The notes: generated by a model not told the origin, from the sequence alone. Shown: positions 1 to 6,423, counted from the stretch's first letter. The stretch is 7,639 bases of DNA from Myxococcales bacterium (GCA_020430865.1 JAGQIY010000463.1:1-7639); one strand, 5' to 3'. Numbers and translations are program-made.

Positions 1-718
1 AGCGAATCAAGCGGTGTCCACCATCCACCTCGAGCACGCTCGCGTTGACGAACCCATTCTCCATCAAGGCCAGCGCCGCGAGGGCCACGTCCCGAGGTGA
101 CCCGACCCGCCCGACAGGCAGTCTGCGCGCGTGTTCCGCGAGGATACGTTCCTTGCCCGCACCAGCCAGTCGGTCCCACACGGGCGTATCCACCCAGCCA
201 GGCGAGAGCGTGTTCACGCGCACTGGTGCCAAGTCGACGGCCAGCGCTCGCATCAGGCCGACCAGGCCAGCGTTCACCGCGGCGATCGGTGCACTCCCGG
301 GGCCGGGACGCTCCATCGCGATCCCGGCGGTGAGGAGCAGGCTCCCCGCGGGGTCGAAGCGAGCGTGCTTCGCGACGTGCAGGGCGCCAAACAGCTTGCA
401 GTCCACCAGCTCTCGCACACGGGCCATGTCGAGCTCCCCGATCGCGCCGTAGACCGGCGTCACGGCGGTGATCACCACGTGATCGACCTCTCCGATGGCC
501 GAGAAGGTCGCCCGGATGGATTCTTCTTGGGTGAGGTCCGCCGTCTGGAACCGCAAGCACCCATGCGCCTCCGTGGGGTGCTCGTCCGCGAGTCGCGCCA
601 GGCGCTCAGCGCTGCGTCCAACTGCCGTGACCAGGGCGCCCTCCTCGAGCAAAACCTTCACCAGGCCGCGTCCGATGCCGGAACTCGCGCCGATGACCAC
701 CACTCTCGCGTCTCTCAT
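1..718 (-). CDS. SDR-family protein lacking the catalytic Tyr/Lys (3' end cut by window)
   Basis: Short-chain dehydrogenase/reductase fold. Reading from the ATG at 718, 239 codons are visible. The protein opens with a beta strand and the cofactor motif GASSGIG (residues 10-16). It has Asp61 at the usual adenine-contact position and the late SDR signature RVNTLSPGWVDTP (167-179), then VDGGHRL at the end, so only a few C-terminal residues can be missing. The catalytic YxxxK is replaced by IAAVN (Tyr to Ile145, Lys to Asn149), the usual Ser region reads LLLTAGIA, and NNAG is absent. I recall a classical-SDR subgroup (Lin1944-like) described as lacking these residues, which fits. It may bind NAD(P) without classical catalysis. 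No good Shine-Dalgarno is visible. It is divergent from a LysR-type gene, which suggests control by it. SDR fold is sure; activity is unknown. Confidence 0.9.
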   Translation of the reverse strand, partial: MRDARVVVIGASSGIGRGLVKVLLEEGALVTAVGRSAERLARLADEHPTEAHGCLRFQTADLTQEESIRATFSAIGEVDHVVITAVTPVYGAIGELDMARVRELVDCKLFGALHVAKHARFDPAGSLLLTAGIAMERPGPGSAPIAAVNAGLVGLMRALAVDLAPVRVNTLSPGWVDTPVWDRLAGAGKERILAEHARRLPVGRVGSPRDVALAALALMENGFVNASVLEVDGGHRLIR

Positions 719-725
719 CTCGACA

Positions 726-756
726 CCATGGACGTGAGCCAGCTTCCCGTCCATGG
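726..756. promoter_or_regulatory. Inverted repeat between SDR and LysR genes
   Basis: A perfect 9-bp inverted repeat, CCATGGACG-N13-CGTCCATGG, lies in the short gap between the divergent SDR and LysR-type genes. It starts 8 bases upstream of the SDR ATG. It could be the regulator's operator, or a hairpin in the SDR leader that covers its ribosome-binding region. The symmetry is seen directly; the role is inferred from position. Confidence 0.5.
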
Positions 757-782
757 CACAATCTGGAATCCTTGATGCCATG
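752..782. promoter_or_regulatory. Second inverted repeat at the LysR start region
   Basis: A perfect 7-bp inverted repeat, CATGGCA-N17-TGCCATG, overlaps the right arm of the neighbouring repeat and reaches the candidate LysR start codon at 780. Both repeats span 31 bp and share the CATGG core at 752-756, so they could be alternative pairings of one site. Binding by the LysR product is only a guess: no clean T-N11-A box was found. Confidence 0.4.
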
Positions 783-1523
783 AATGGTATGCTGGACGAT
801 CTCGATCTATTCCGCGCGGTAGCGGAAGTCAGGAGCTTCCGACTGGCGGCACAAAGACTCCGACTGCCACCGAGCACCCTGAGTCGCCGCATCAAGCGCC
901 TGGAAGCCCACCTCGGCCTTCACCTCTTCCATCGCAACTCGAGGAGCGTGCAGCTGACCGTCGAGGGTGGCGGACTCCTCGAACGAATCGCTCCAAGTCT
1001 ACGCGAACTCGGCGCGGTCCTGGAGTCGGTGGAGGACGCTGACGGCACGCCAGCAGGCCCCTTGCGCGTCACTGCGACTCAGCTCGAGGGTTCGCGACGC
1101 ATCGCTCCGGCCCTGATGGCGTTCGCAAAGCAGTATCCGGCCGTGCGTGTCGAGCTCATCCTGAGCAACAGCGTGCTGCCCTTGCTCGACGAGTCCATCG
1201 ACCTGGCGTTCCGCGCGGGACCAATCCGCGACCAGAGTCTGGTAGGCCGCAAGCTCTGGACGCTGCCGTTCGAGCTGTTCGCGTCGCCTGAGTTCTTTCG
1301 CGAACACTTCGAGCGGGGACGCATCACCCCGGCCCAGCTCGAGGGGGCACCAGGGGTCCTCACCCGAGCCCAGACCAGCTGGCAGCTCCTGGACCGCCGC
1401 GGCAACGTCAAGCGTGTGGTTCCCGAGCGGCGCTTCAGCGTCTCCGCGCGCGCGGCCTCTGCCGTCACGGGTTCGCGCTGCAATCGACTTCATCCTAGCT
1501 CATCGGCCGGTGATTTGACCTGA
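780..1523 (+). pseudogene. LysR-type transcriptional regulator, C-terminal part deleted and frameshifted
   Basis: The N-terminus is a standard LysR DNA-binding domain: LDDLDLFRAVAEVRSF, then a helix-turn-helix around AAQRLRLPPSTLSRRIKRLE, then LGLHLFHRNSRSVQLTVEG. An effector-binding domain follows (PLRVTATQ, then ALMAFAKQYPAVRVELILS and DLAFRAGPI). Homology stops after VVPERRFSVSAR (about 1446). The frame then reads an unrelated tail to TGA at 1523, giving about 247 residues where the family has about 300. The frame one base away reads RPLPSRVRAAIDFILAHRPVI to TGA 1516-1518, which matches the usual LysR C-terminus. I infer a deletion of about 45-50 codons that is not a multiple of three, near the CGCGCGCGCG run at 1445-1454. 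ATGs at 753, 780 and 789 are possible starts; 780 or 789 suits the family. The DNA-binding half may still be made. Confidence 0.75.
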
Positions 1524-1655
1524 CGCGGAGCAAGCGCGGCGCGGCTCGCCCTTGCACAGCTGGCGCCAGTCCCCGTCCTGGACATGCGCGGGGTGCTCTG
1601 CAAGCGCGAGCAAGATCTGGAACGAGTCTGCGCGGGCACCGTGGTTCTTGATTGG

Positions 1656-1677
1656 CAGGGTGTTCTTCAACACCCTG
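1656..1677 (+). promoter_or_regulatory. Perfect hairpin upstream of the acyltransferase gene
   Basis: CAGGGTGTT-CTTC-AACACCCTG forms a 9-bp stem with a 4-base loop, ending 14 bases before the favoured ATG at 1692. There is no T-run after it, so a standard terminator for the upstream LysR remnant is unlikely. It may be a leader structure or a protein-binding palindrome. It lies inside the reading frame if the distant ATG at 1584 is used, which argues for the later start. Confidence 0.45.
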
Positions 1678-1691
1678 ATAGACTCGACGTC

Positions 1692-2561
1692 ATGGCGGAG
1701 TGGCCCGAAGAATCCCTGGAGTCGTTCACGGCCGTCGAACGACGCTTGCTGCGTTTTGCGGACGCGTTCCAGGGCAGACACAAGTGGGTCAGCGAGGTCT
1801 GGATCTCCACCTTCATGCGCTCGATGCTGTGGTTCTGTGGCGGCCGCCGCTACCGCGTCAGCGGAGCTGACGTCATCGACGGTTTCGAGCCGGAAGACCG
1901 AGTGCTGCTGGTCGCGAACCATCGCTCCTTCTTCGACTTCTTCGTGATCACGTTCGTCAACGTGACGCGCTCGCGGCTCGGGCGCCGAGCGTTCTTTCCC
2001 GTGCGGAGCAGCTTCTTCTACGAGCACCCGCTCGGGGGCATCGTGAATCTCGCCATGAGCGGGATGATGATGTACCCGCCCGTGTTCCGCGATCGGAAGC
2101 ACTTGCGCTTCAACCTGCTGGCGCTGCGGCGCCTGGTCGACGAACTCAAGGTGCCCGGCACCGTGGTCGGGATCCATCCGGAGGGGACGCGTGGGAAAGG
2201 CCCGGATCCCTATGAGCTCCTACCCGTGCAGTTCGGGGTCGGGCGCGTCGCCCTCGAAGCGGAGGGCGCCCGGGTCGTGCCCATCTTCATCATTGGGATG
2301 TCGAGCAACCTCGCCCTCGAGACGCTGCGCAACTGGCTGTGTCCCCACGCGTACCCCATAGACATCGAGTACGGCCCCGAGATCGAGCTCGCCGACCTGC
2401 GCGCCAAGGCGGCCGCCTCCCGCCGCGCGAAGCTGAGCGCGGAGCGCGACGCCGCGGAGCGCTGCATGGCAGCGATTCGCGAGCTGGGAGCCCACGTGAA
2501 GGCTCGTCGAAGCGCTGCCAGCGAGGGCCACGGGGCTCCAGCTCGGAGCGCTGCCGAATAG
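1692..2561 (+). CDS. PlsC-like lysophospholipid/glycerolipid acyltransferase
   Basis: A 289-residue protein of the glycerophosphate acyltransferase (PlsC/LPLAT) family, whose members transfer acyl chains to lysophosphatidic acid or related lipids at the inner membrane. The catalytic H-x4-D motif is NHRSFFD (His77, Asp82). The substrate-binding motif is HPEGTRGKG (Glu164-Arg167). Between them lie FFPVRSSFFYEHPLGG and a hydrophobic, Met-rich patch SGMMMYPPVF. VVPIFIIGMSS is the usual strand after the EGTR block. The C-terminal tail (about 235-289) is Ala/Arg-rich and probably helical. The frame stays open to an ATG at 1584, but codons 1584-1691 show weaker G/C third-position bias and contain a perfect hairpin, so 1692 is preferred. 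Substrate cannot be told from sequence. It ends 15 bases before the end of the convergent minus-strand gene. Confidence 0.85.
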   Translation: MAEWPEESLESFTAVERRLLRFADAFQGRHKWVSEVWISTFMRSMLWFCGGRRYRVSGADVIDGFEPEDRVLLVANHRSFFDFFVITFVNVTRSRLGRRAFFPVRSSFFYEHPLGGIVNLAMSGMMMYPPVFRDRKHLRFNLLALRRLVDELKVPGTVVGIHPEGTRGKGPDPYELLPVQFGVGRVALEAEGARVVPIFIIGMSSNLALETLRNWLCPHAYPIDIEYGPEIELADLRAKAAASRRAKLSAERDAAERCMAAIRELGAHVKARRSAASEGHGAPARSAAE

Positions 2562-2576
2562 CCCCTGGTGGACAGA

Positions 2577-3188
2577 CTAGAGCGAAGCCGAGTAGTTGCC
2601 GCGACGGATGTGCTCGGTCCCCAGGGTGCAGACCCGATCTCCCGACGCGAGCTCGACCTGAGCCCGCAACGGGTCTTCCGCGCTCGCGCCGGTTTCACCC
2701 GCGCCGATGCGCAGTGCCCGAACCTTCCAGGCTCCAGCCAGCCGGTCGCCAATTCTACGCGGAAATGCATGAGACTGACCGGGCCCCCGCAACGTGGCGA
2801 AGGTGGGCTCGCCGCGGGAGTCCAGCAGCACCTCGCCCAGGTGGATCCCAGCGCAAGGCTCGGAGGGGGCGGCTTGCTCCGCCGTGGCGCGCTGGCTGGG
2901 GTGCGCCAGACGACGGACGGGGACCACGCGTGGATCCTCCTGCACGAAGCGCCCGACTCCGGTGCTGAAAGCCATCAGCTGGGTCGTCGCGACGCTGGCG
3001 ACCAGCAGCCAGTGCAGACGCGCGAACCAGCGGCGCGTGCCCGACGTCTCCGTGGCGCCCGTGACCAGTCGCTGACGTGAAGCCGCGATCTCTCGCGTCA
3101 CGCGCGCCCGCAGCCACCCGATTGCTCGATCGAACCAACCGCCAACAGCCGCTCGGCTCCGCCTTCCATGGTCCGTGTATCCGGTCAC
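2577..3188 (-). CDS. Membrane-anchored protein of unknown function, possible GspC-like extracytoplasmic domain
   Basis: Not recognised as a named gene. From the GTG at 3188 it has 203 residues. A basic N-terminus (about 1-57, many Arg) is followed by one hydrophobic segment (about 58-82, HWLLVASVATTQLMAFSTGV). After an Ala/Pro-rich spacer comes a C-terminal domain (about 111-195) with GEVLLDSRGEPTFATLR, then FPRRIGDRLAGAWKVRALRI and ASGDRVCTLG. Cys112 and Cys187 flank that domain and could form a disulphide. The order of strand, 'IGDRLAG', strand and 'GDRVCTL' loosely recalls the homology region of type II secretion protein GspC, but no other secretion gene is here, so this is a weak analogy. 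G/C third-position use is strong from about 3110 down, so the gene is real though its start is uncertain. It is convergent with the acyltransferase gene. Confidence 0.7.
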   Translation of the reverse strand: MTGYTDHGRRSRAAVGGWFDRAIGWLRARVTREIAASRQRLVTGATETSGTRRWFARLHWLLVASVATTQLMAFSTGVGRFVQEDPRVVPVRRLAHPSQRATAEQAAPSEPCAGIHLGEVLLDSRGEPTFATLRGPGQSHAFPRRIGDRLAGAWKVRALRIGAGETGASAEDPLRAQVELASGDRVCTLGTEHIRRGNYSASL

Positions 3189-3309
3189 ACGTCGTCTGAA
3201 GCGAGGAGCGTGCCAATCCGTGAGGCAGCGGGCGCGCCGACGATCTCACGATGTCGAGCCTCGAGAGCTCGCCCCTGACGTCAGCCTGTCCGCCCCTCCT
3301 CGCGGTGGC

Positions 3310-3368
3310 TGCCAGTTTGGCAAGCGCCACCCGGGCGTTCTGGTGGCAATTGTATTGCCGCACGGCAA
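3310..3368 (-). promoter_or_regulatory. Palindrome cluster overlapping a possible -10 box
   Basis: Three short palindromes sit in a row: TGCCA-GTT-TGGCA (3310-3322), GGCAAT-TGT-ATTGCC (3345-3359) and TTGCCG-CA-CGGCAA (3355-3368). The last two share the TTGCC half-site. On the minus strand the middle one contains TACAAT (3349-3354), one base from the consensus -10 box, about 160 bases upstream of the GTG at 3188. This would suit a repressed promoter for that gene, but no convincing -35 box is visible. Confidence 0.35.
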
Positions 3369-3578
3369 GACTCTATACGAAAGTAACAAGTCTCGCTTCC
3401 AGCTTCGTCTCAACCTGCGCGCGTCCAGATGCTATTTACTGCGGGCCGCGCGCGACGGGCCGGAGACGAGCGCGTATCCGCGGAGAACAGAACCAACCCG
3501 CCCGCCAACTACCGTGAGAGCGGAAGTCGGCCGGTCGTCGGTTTGCGCGAGGAAACGACGCAACGCGACAAAGCAAGG

Positions 3579-3600
3579 CGGCCGCCCGAATGGGCGGCCG
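3579..3600 (-). terminator. Rho-independent terminator of the TetR gene
   Basis: Read on the minus strand, CGGCCGCCC-ATTC-GGGCGGCCG forms a perfect 9-bp GC-rich stem with a 4-base loop, followed by CCTTGCTTTGT. It lies about 100 bases downstream of the TetR stop codon. The plus-strand side has no T-rich tail, so the minus orientation is favoured. The T-run is short and interrupted, so termination may be partial. Confidence 0.6.
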
Positions 3601-3701
3601 TCTCGAATCAGTAGGGGTCAGTGAGTTGGGGACGAAAAGCTGAACGAGGCACGTTGGGGCAGTTCCTCGTCTCGTCGCGCAGGGAGCGCGACCTCTGGGC
3701 T

Positions 3702-4394
3702 TCAAGCAGTGATGGTCGCAGCGCGCATCGAGGACGACGGCTTGTCGGCCAGCACTCGAGACTCCTGGGCGTTCGCCTCGAGCAGATTGAGCAGCAACTC
3801 ATAGGCTTCGCTCGCGTTTGCCCGCTCACCATCCAGCAGCTCTGCGAGTGCGAGGCCGTCGGTGACCGCCATCACGAGCGAGGCGACGGTGGCCGTCTGC
3901 TCACCGCTAACTGCTCGAGATTCCACGATTGCTGCCTCGAGGGTATCTCGCAGGCGAGTGCGAGTCTCACCGACACTGGTCTGGACGTCGCTCTCGCGAC
4001 GAGACTCCGCCCAGAACTGCAAGCGCATCGCGAAGTCATCGTTGTCTCCCTGGGCCGCTCGGAAGAACGGACGCAGGAAACTACGGAAATCGCGCGGCTT
4101 ATTCGCGTCTGCCGGCTGCAGGGCAGCCTGGACACGGGTCAGCAGCTTGCGCTCGGCCAGAGCTTGCACGGCGTTCACTAGGGCCTGCTTGTTCTCGAAG
4201 TAGTAGTGAACGACGCTCTTGCGCATGTTCATTGCGCGGCCGACCTCCGAGACGGTGGTCTCGGCGACGCCACGATCGGCGATCAGCTTGGCGGTTGCGT
4301 TCAGGATCGCCTGAGCTCGGGGACGCGAAGCTCGGCTCTCGGGGACCCCGCGCGTCTTGGGGCGTTGGGTGTTTTCAGGTGCGTCGTGCTCCAT
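3702..4394 (-). CDS. TetR-family transcriptional regulator
   Basis: A 230-residue one-component repressor type. The DNA-binding domain is clear: RAQAILNATAKLIADRGVAE (26-45), then TTVSEVGRAMNMRKSVVHYYFENKQALVNAV (46-76), which holds the helix-turn-helix and the family's YYF-x-NK signature. The rest is a helical ligand and dimer domain of no recognisable subfamily (for example RDFRSFLRPFFRAAQGDNDDF and VASLVMAVTDGLALAELLDG). The frame extends up to a TTG at 4481, but the extra 29 residues look unlike the family, so the ATG at 4394 is chosen; no Shine-Dalgarno is seen at either. It is followed by its own terminator and appears monocistronic. Its target is not obvious: neither neighbour is divergent from it. 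It may regulate itself through palindromes upstream. Confidence 0.93.
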   Translation of the reverse strand: MEHDAPENTQRPKTRGVPESRASRPRAQAILNATAKLIADRGVAETTVSEVGRAMNMRKSVVHYYFENKQALVNAVQALAERKLLTRVQAALQPADANKPRDFRSFLRPFFRAAQGDNDDFAMRLQFWAESRRESDVQTSVGETRTRLRDTLEAAIVESRAVSGEQTATVASLVMAVTDGLALAELLDGERANASEAYELLLNLLEANAQESRVLADKPSSSMRAATITA

Positions 4395-4463
4395 GGGGGC
4401 CGAGCGTGCACCAGAATTGGAAAGACGGAACACGGGAAGCGATTTCGGCGTGTACTGTTCCAG

Positions 4464-4473
4464 TGCAGCTGCA
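4464..4473. promoter_or_regulatory. Palindrome upstream of TetR gene (possible operator)
   Basis: TGCAGCTGCA is a perfect 10-bp palindrome 70 bases upstream of the TetR ATG. A second partly symmetric stretch, GTGG-GATT-CCAC, lies at about 4505-4516. TetR repressors often bind palindromes in their own promoter, so these are candidate autoregulatory sites. No clear -35/-10 pair could be placed. Confidence 0.25.
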
Positions 4474-4545
4474 GCGACCAAAACAGCCTAAGATTCAGAT
4501 GTCGTGGGATTCCACACGTCTAGCTCGCCAGTCGGACGTTTGACT

Positions 4546-4595
4546 AAAAAAGAAAAAAAATGACGCGGCCCGCTCCGCCGACCGGCCCTGGCTCC
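4546..4595 (-). terminator. T-rich terminator-like site of the minus-strand surface-protein genes
   Basis: On the minus strand a GC-rich segment with a weak 4-bp stem (CGGC-GGAGCGG-GCCG) is followed by GCGTCA, then eight T, one C and six T. This is by far the most T-rich run in the window. It lies between the vWA-lipoprotein/small-frame region and the TetR gene, where a stop to read-through would be useful. The weak stem is the main doubt; the tract may instead be a curved A-tract upstream of the TetR promoter. Confidence 0.35.
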
Positions 4596-4862
4596 TCAAA
4601 CTGGGATCTGTGCGCGTGTCACCGAGTGCAGTGGTGCACTTCCCGCTCCGTCTCCGAGCGGAAAGCTAACGTTCGCTAACTCGGTGCGCACGGTGAGGCT
4701 CTCACGCCCTCCTTCGGGGGCGCCGGAAGTGCCAACCGAGCCCGCGCACAAGCGCCATTCCACCGGAATTTCAAGGCGTTTCGTCGGTGAAGAGGCGTAG
4801 GTCAGCAACGCTTCCACACGGCGCCCTCCGCGCATCGCGACACGCGATTTTCCGCATGACAA
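4596..4862 (-). CDS. Doubtful small reading frame, unknown function
   Basis: Up to 88 residues from a TTG at 4862, or 79 from the ATG at 4835. A purine-rich stretch, GGGGGAGAGAGAG, lies about 10 bases before the TTG and could serve as a Shine-Dalgarno. The peptide has alternating strand-like stretches (RVEALLTYASSP, KRLEIPVEWRLCAG, LTVRTELANVSFPLG) but no signal peptide, membrane segment or known motif. Third-position G/C bias is weaker than in the certain genes. It lies in the same direction as, and about 100 bases after, the vWA lipoprotein gene, and just before a T-rich terminator-like site. It could equally be the 3' untranslated region or a gene remnant. Confidence 0.25.
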   Translation of the reverse strand: MSCGKSRVAMRGGRRVEALLTYASSPTKRLEIPVEWRLCAGSVGTSGAPEGGRESLTVRTELANVSFPLGDGAGSAPLHSVTRAQIPV

Positions 4863-4964
4863 TAGCGCTCTCTCTCCCCCAAGAAACGCGCGCTGACGCC
4901 CGCTCGGCCTACTCCGGCAGGCGGTCGGGATGGCTGGTAGGGTCCACGCGGCTGGCGCGATGAG

Positions 4965-6269
4965 CTACTTCACGCGCGTCTCGCAGCCGAAGTAGATGTC
5001 GACGCTTCCCTCACCCTGAGACTGAACGGCCGCTTGAGCATCCGCGCACGAAGTCGGACACAGGACCACCTGGGTAGGGTTCGCGTCGTTGTCGTAGTAC
5101 CAGCCACCGCTGGCATCGCAGTCGTTGGCCCCGCCGACCTTGAACAGATCGTTGGAGGTGTCGGGAGTGCTGACCACGACGTTGACCTTCCGCGGATCGA
5201 GCTCCCCGCTGCTCGGCTCCGGAATGTCCAGGACACAGCTGATCTTGGCGCCGGACTCGACGGCCGTGGCTACGGAATCGAAGAACGGTCCCCAGGCGCT
5301 CGCGCCGTCACAGATCTGAGCACGCACACCGCCGGTGCGCTTCACCAGGTCCGTGTAGACCTCTCCCGAGGCCGGCGGGTCTTGCTGACTGCCGCCGTAG
5401 CTACAAGTCACGCTGGCGTCCGTTTCGGAACCCCAGCCGTAGATCGCGCTGAAGATGTAGTCGTCGAACAAGCCGTTCCAGCTGCCGTCGAGAATTCCGG
5501 GCGGAAGCACGGCCCCCTGAGGCAGCGTCTGAGTCGACCAGTTTCCGCCCCCTGCCCAGTGCTCGAACTGATCGGCGGTCAGGCGTGAGTTGTCATCGCT
5601 GACCAGGACGATGGTGCGCGTCGCATCGGCACGCAGCTGCGCCTGCCAGTTGGCATCCGCGGCAGTCTCCGGTCCGCGCTGTTCGCCCACGGTGTAGCGA
5701 GACGTGTCTCCGAGCGTGCCGAGGAACTGCTCCAGTGGCTGCGTGCTCAGCATGTTGATCGATGAGTGGAAGAAGTGCGCACCGTTTCCGCAGTTGGAGT
5801 CTCCAGCCAGCGGCTGAGGCACGCACACCGGATAGAGCACGTTGTTGCCGCCGTTGTTGACGGGGGATTTCCCTCGCAGGGACAGCATGATGACCTTGTA
5901 GTCGAGGTCCTTGGAGCCAATCTGCATCGCGAAGTTGTTGATGCCGTTCTTCACCTCGGTGGTGGCCGCCTCCATGCTCTCCGAGTTGTCGACCACGAAG
6001 ATGATGTCGACGGGCAGCTTCTCGACCTTGGCGGCTTCCTTCGCGATGGCGCACGCGGCGTCGGGATCGAAGCCCCCGGTGCCTCCGCCAGCGTCCAGGC
6101 CACCATCGAAACCGCTGCCACCATTCGCGGCACTCCCCCCGCTGCCCGCCGTTCCAGCACTGCCGCCGGCTCCGGAACTTCCACCGTTGTCGTTGACCGA
6201 CGAACTACCTGCTGCCTCACACGCAATCAGCGCGAACGCAGCCAGACCGAACAAGCGTCCCAAGCTCAT
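4965..6269 (-). CDS. Secreted lipoprotein with von Willebrand factor A domain
   Basis: 434 residues. A short signal peptide ends in the lipobox LIAC (Cys17), so the mature protein should be lipid-anchored. A Gly/Ser/Ala linker (about 21-67) follows, as is common in Polyangia surface proteins. The vWA domain begins at about 85: LPVDIIFVVDNSESM carries the metal-ion site D-x-S-x-S (Asp94, Ser96, Ser98), STQPLEQF (175-182) may supply the MIDAS Thr, and TIVLVSDDNS (219-228) the later Asp. Eleven Cys (17, 73, 149, 160, 289, 320, 345, 384, 404, 408, 429) suggest disulphides in the extracytoplasmic space; the end, LCPTSC to IYFGC, is Cys-rich. vWA domains bind metal and partner proteins, so adhesion or complex assembly is likely; the partner is unknown. 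Start ATG 6269; a GGAGG lies rather far upstream (16 bases). Confidence 0.92.
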   Translation of the reverse strand: MSLGRLFGLAAFALIACEAAGSSSVNDNGGSSGAGGSAGTAGSGGSAANGGSGFDGGLDAGGGTGGFDPDAACAIAKEAAKVEKLPVDIIFVVDNSESMEAATTEVKNGINNFAMQIGSKDLDYKVIMLSLRGKSPVNNGGNNVLYPVCVPQPLAGDSNCGNGAHFFHSSINMLSTQPLEQFLGTLGDTSRYTVGEQRGPETAADANWQAQLRADATRTIVLVSDDNSRLTADQFEHWAGGGNWSTQTLPQGAVLPPGILDGSWNGLFDDYIFSAIYGWGSETDASVTCSYGGSQQDPPASGEVYTDLVKRTGGVRAQICDGASAWGPFFDSVATAVESGAKISCVLDIPEPSSGELDPRKVNVVVSTPDTSNDLFKVGGANDCDASGGWYYDNDANPTQVVLCPTSCADAQAAVQSQGEGSVDIYFGCETRVK

Positions 6270-6423
6270 CTCGGCCGATTAGCAGCCTCCGTGTCGAGAG
6301 TCCACGTCGGGCCTCCAACATGAGCAAAAAGTTACAGGTCGGCACACCCTCGCGGAGCGCCTGGACCGGCGCGCAACGAGTCGTTTCGGAGGCCCGTCAG
6401 ACGCTTGGTGTGACGTCAGGCGG

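Larger units (their letters stand above)
3189..3701. other. Gene-free region between the membrane protein and TetR genes
   Basis: I see no convincing gene in these 513 bases. Open frames exist on both strands, but their translations are Arg/Pro/Ser-rich, show no domain, and follow the codon pattern of GC-rich non-coding DNA. The region holds a cluster of GGCAA/TTGCC palindromes (3310-3368) and a strong hairpin terminator (3579-3600). It is therefore likely the promoter region of the membrane-protein gene plus the 3' end of the TetR transcript. Confidence 0.6.

Noticed and set aside
131..775. Long plus-strand open frame opposite the SDR gene
   Set aside because: The minus-strand SDR has a full domain pattern; the plus-strand translation is low-complexity and is a shadow of GC-rich codon use.
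761..776. Possible LysR box (ATC...GAT) upstream of the LysR start
   Set aside because: The spacing is N10 between ATC and GAT, one more than the usual ATC-N9-GAT (T-N11-A), so it was not called as a separate site.
1584..1691. N-terminal extension of the acyltransferase from the ATG at 1584
   Set aside because: Weaker third-position bias, no family resemblance, and a perfect hairpin inside it favour the ATG at 1692, though this is not proven.
1500..2177. Long minus-strand frame opposite the acyltransferase
   Set aside because: The plus-strand frame carries H-x4-D and EGTR motifs; the opposite translation has no domain pattern.
3175..3624. Plus-strand open frame of about 149 codons in the gap before TetR
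   Set aside because: Arg/Pro-rich with no domain, membrane segment or start signal; it also crosses the terminator hairpin of the minus-strand TetR gene.
5034..5588. Plus-strand frame opposite the vWA gene
   Set aside because: Shadow of the clearly coding minus-strand vWA lipoprotein.
6411..6418. TGACGTCA palindrome just after the small membrane-protein gene
   Set aside because: Only 8 bp, with no stem-loop tail or repeat partner; expected by chance at this length.
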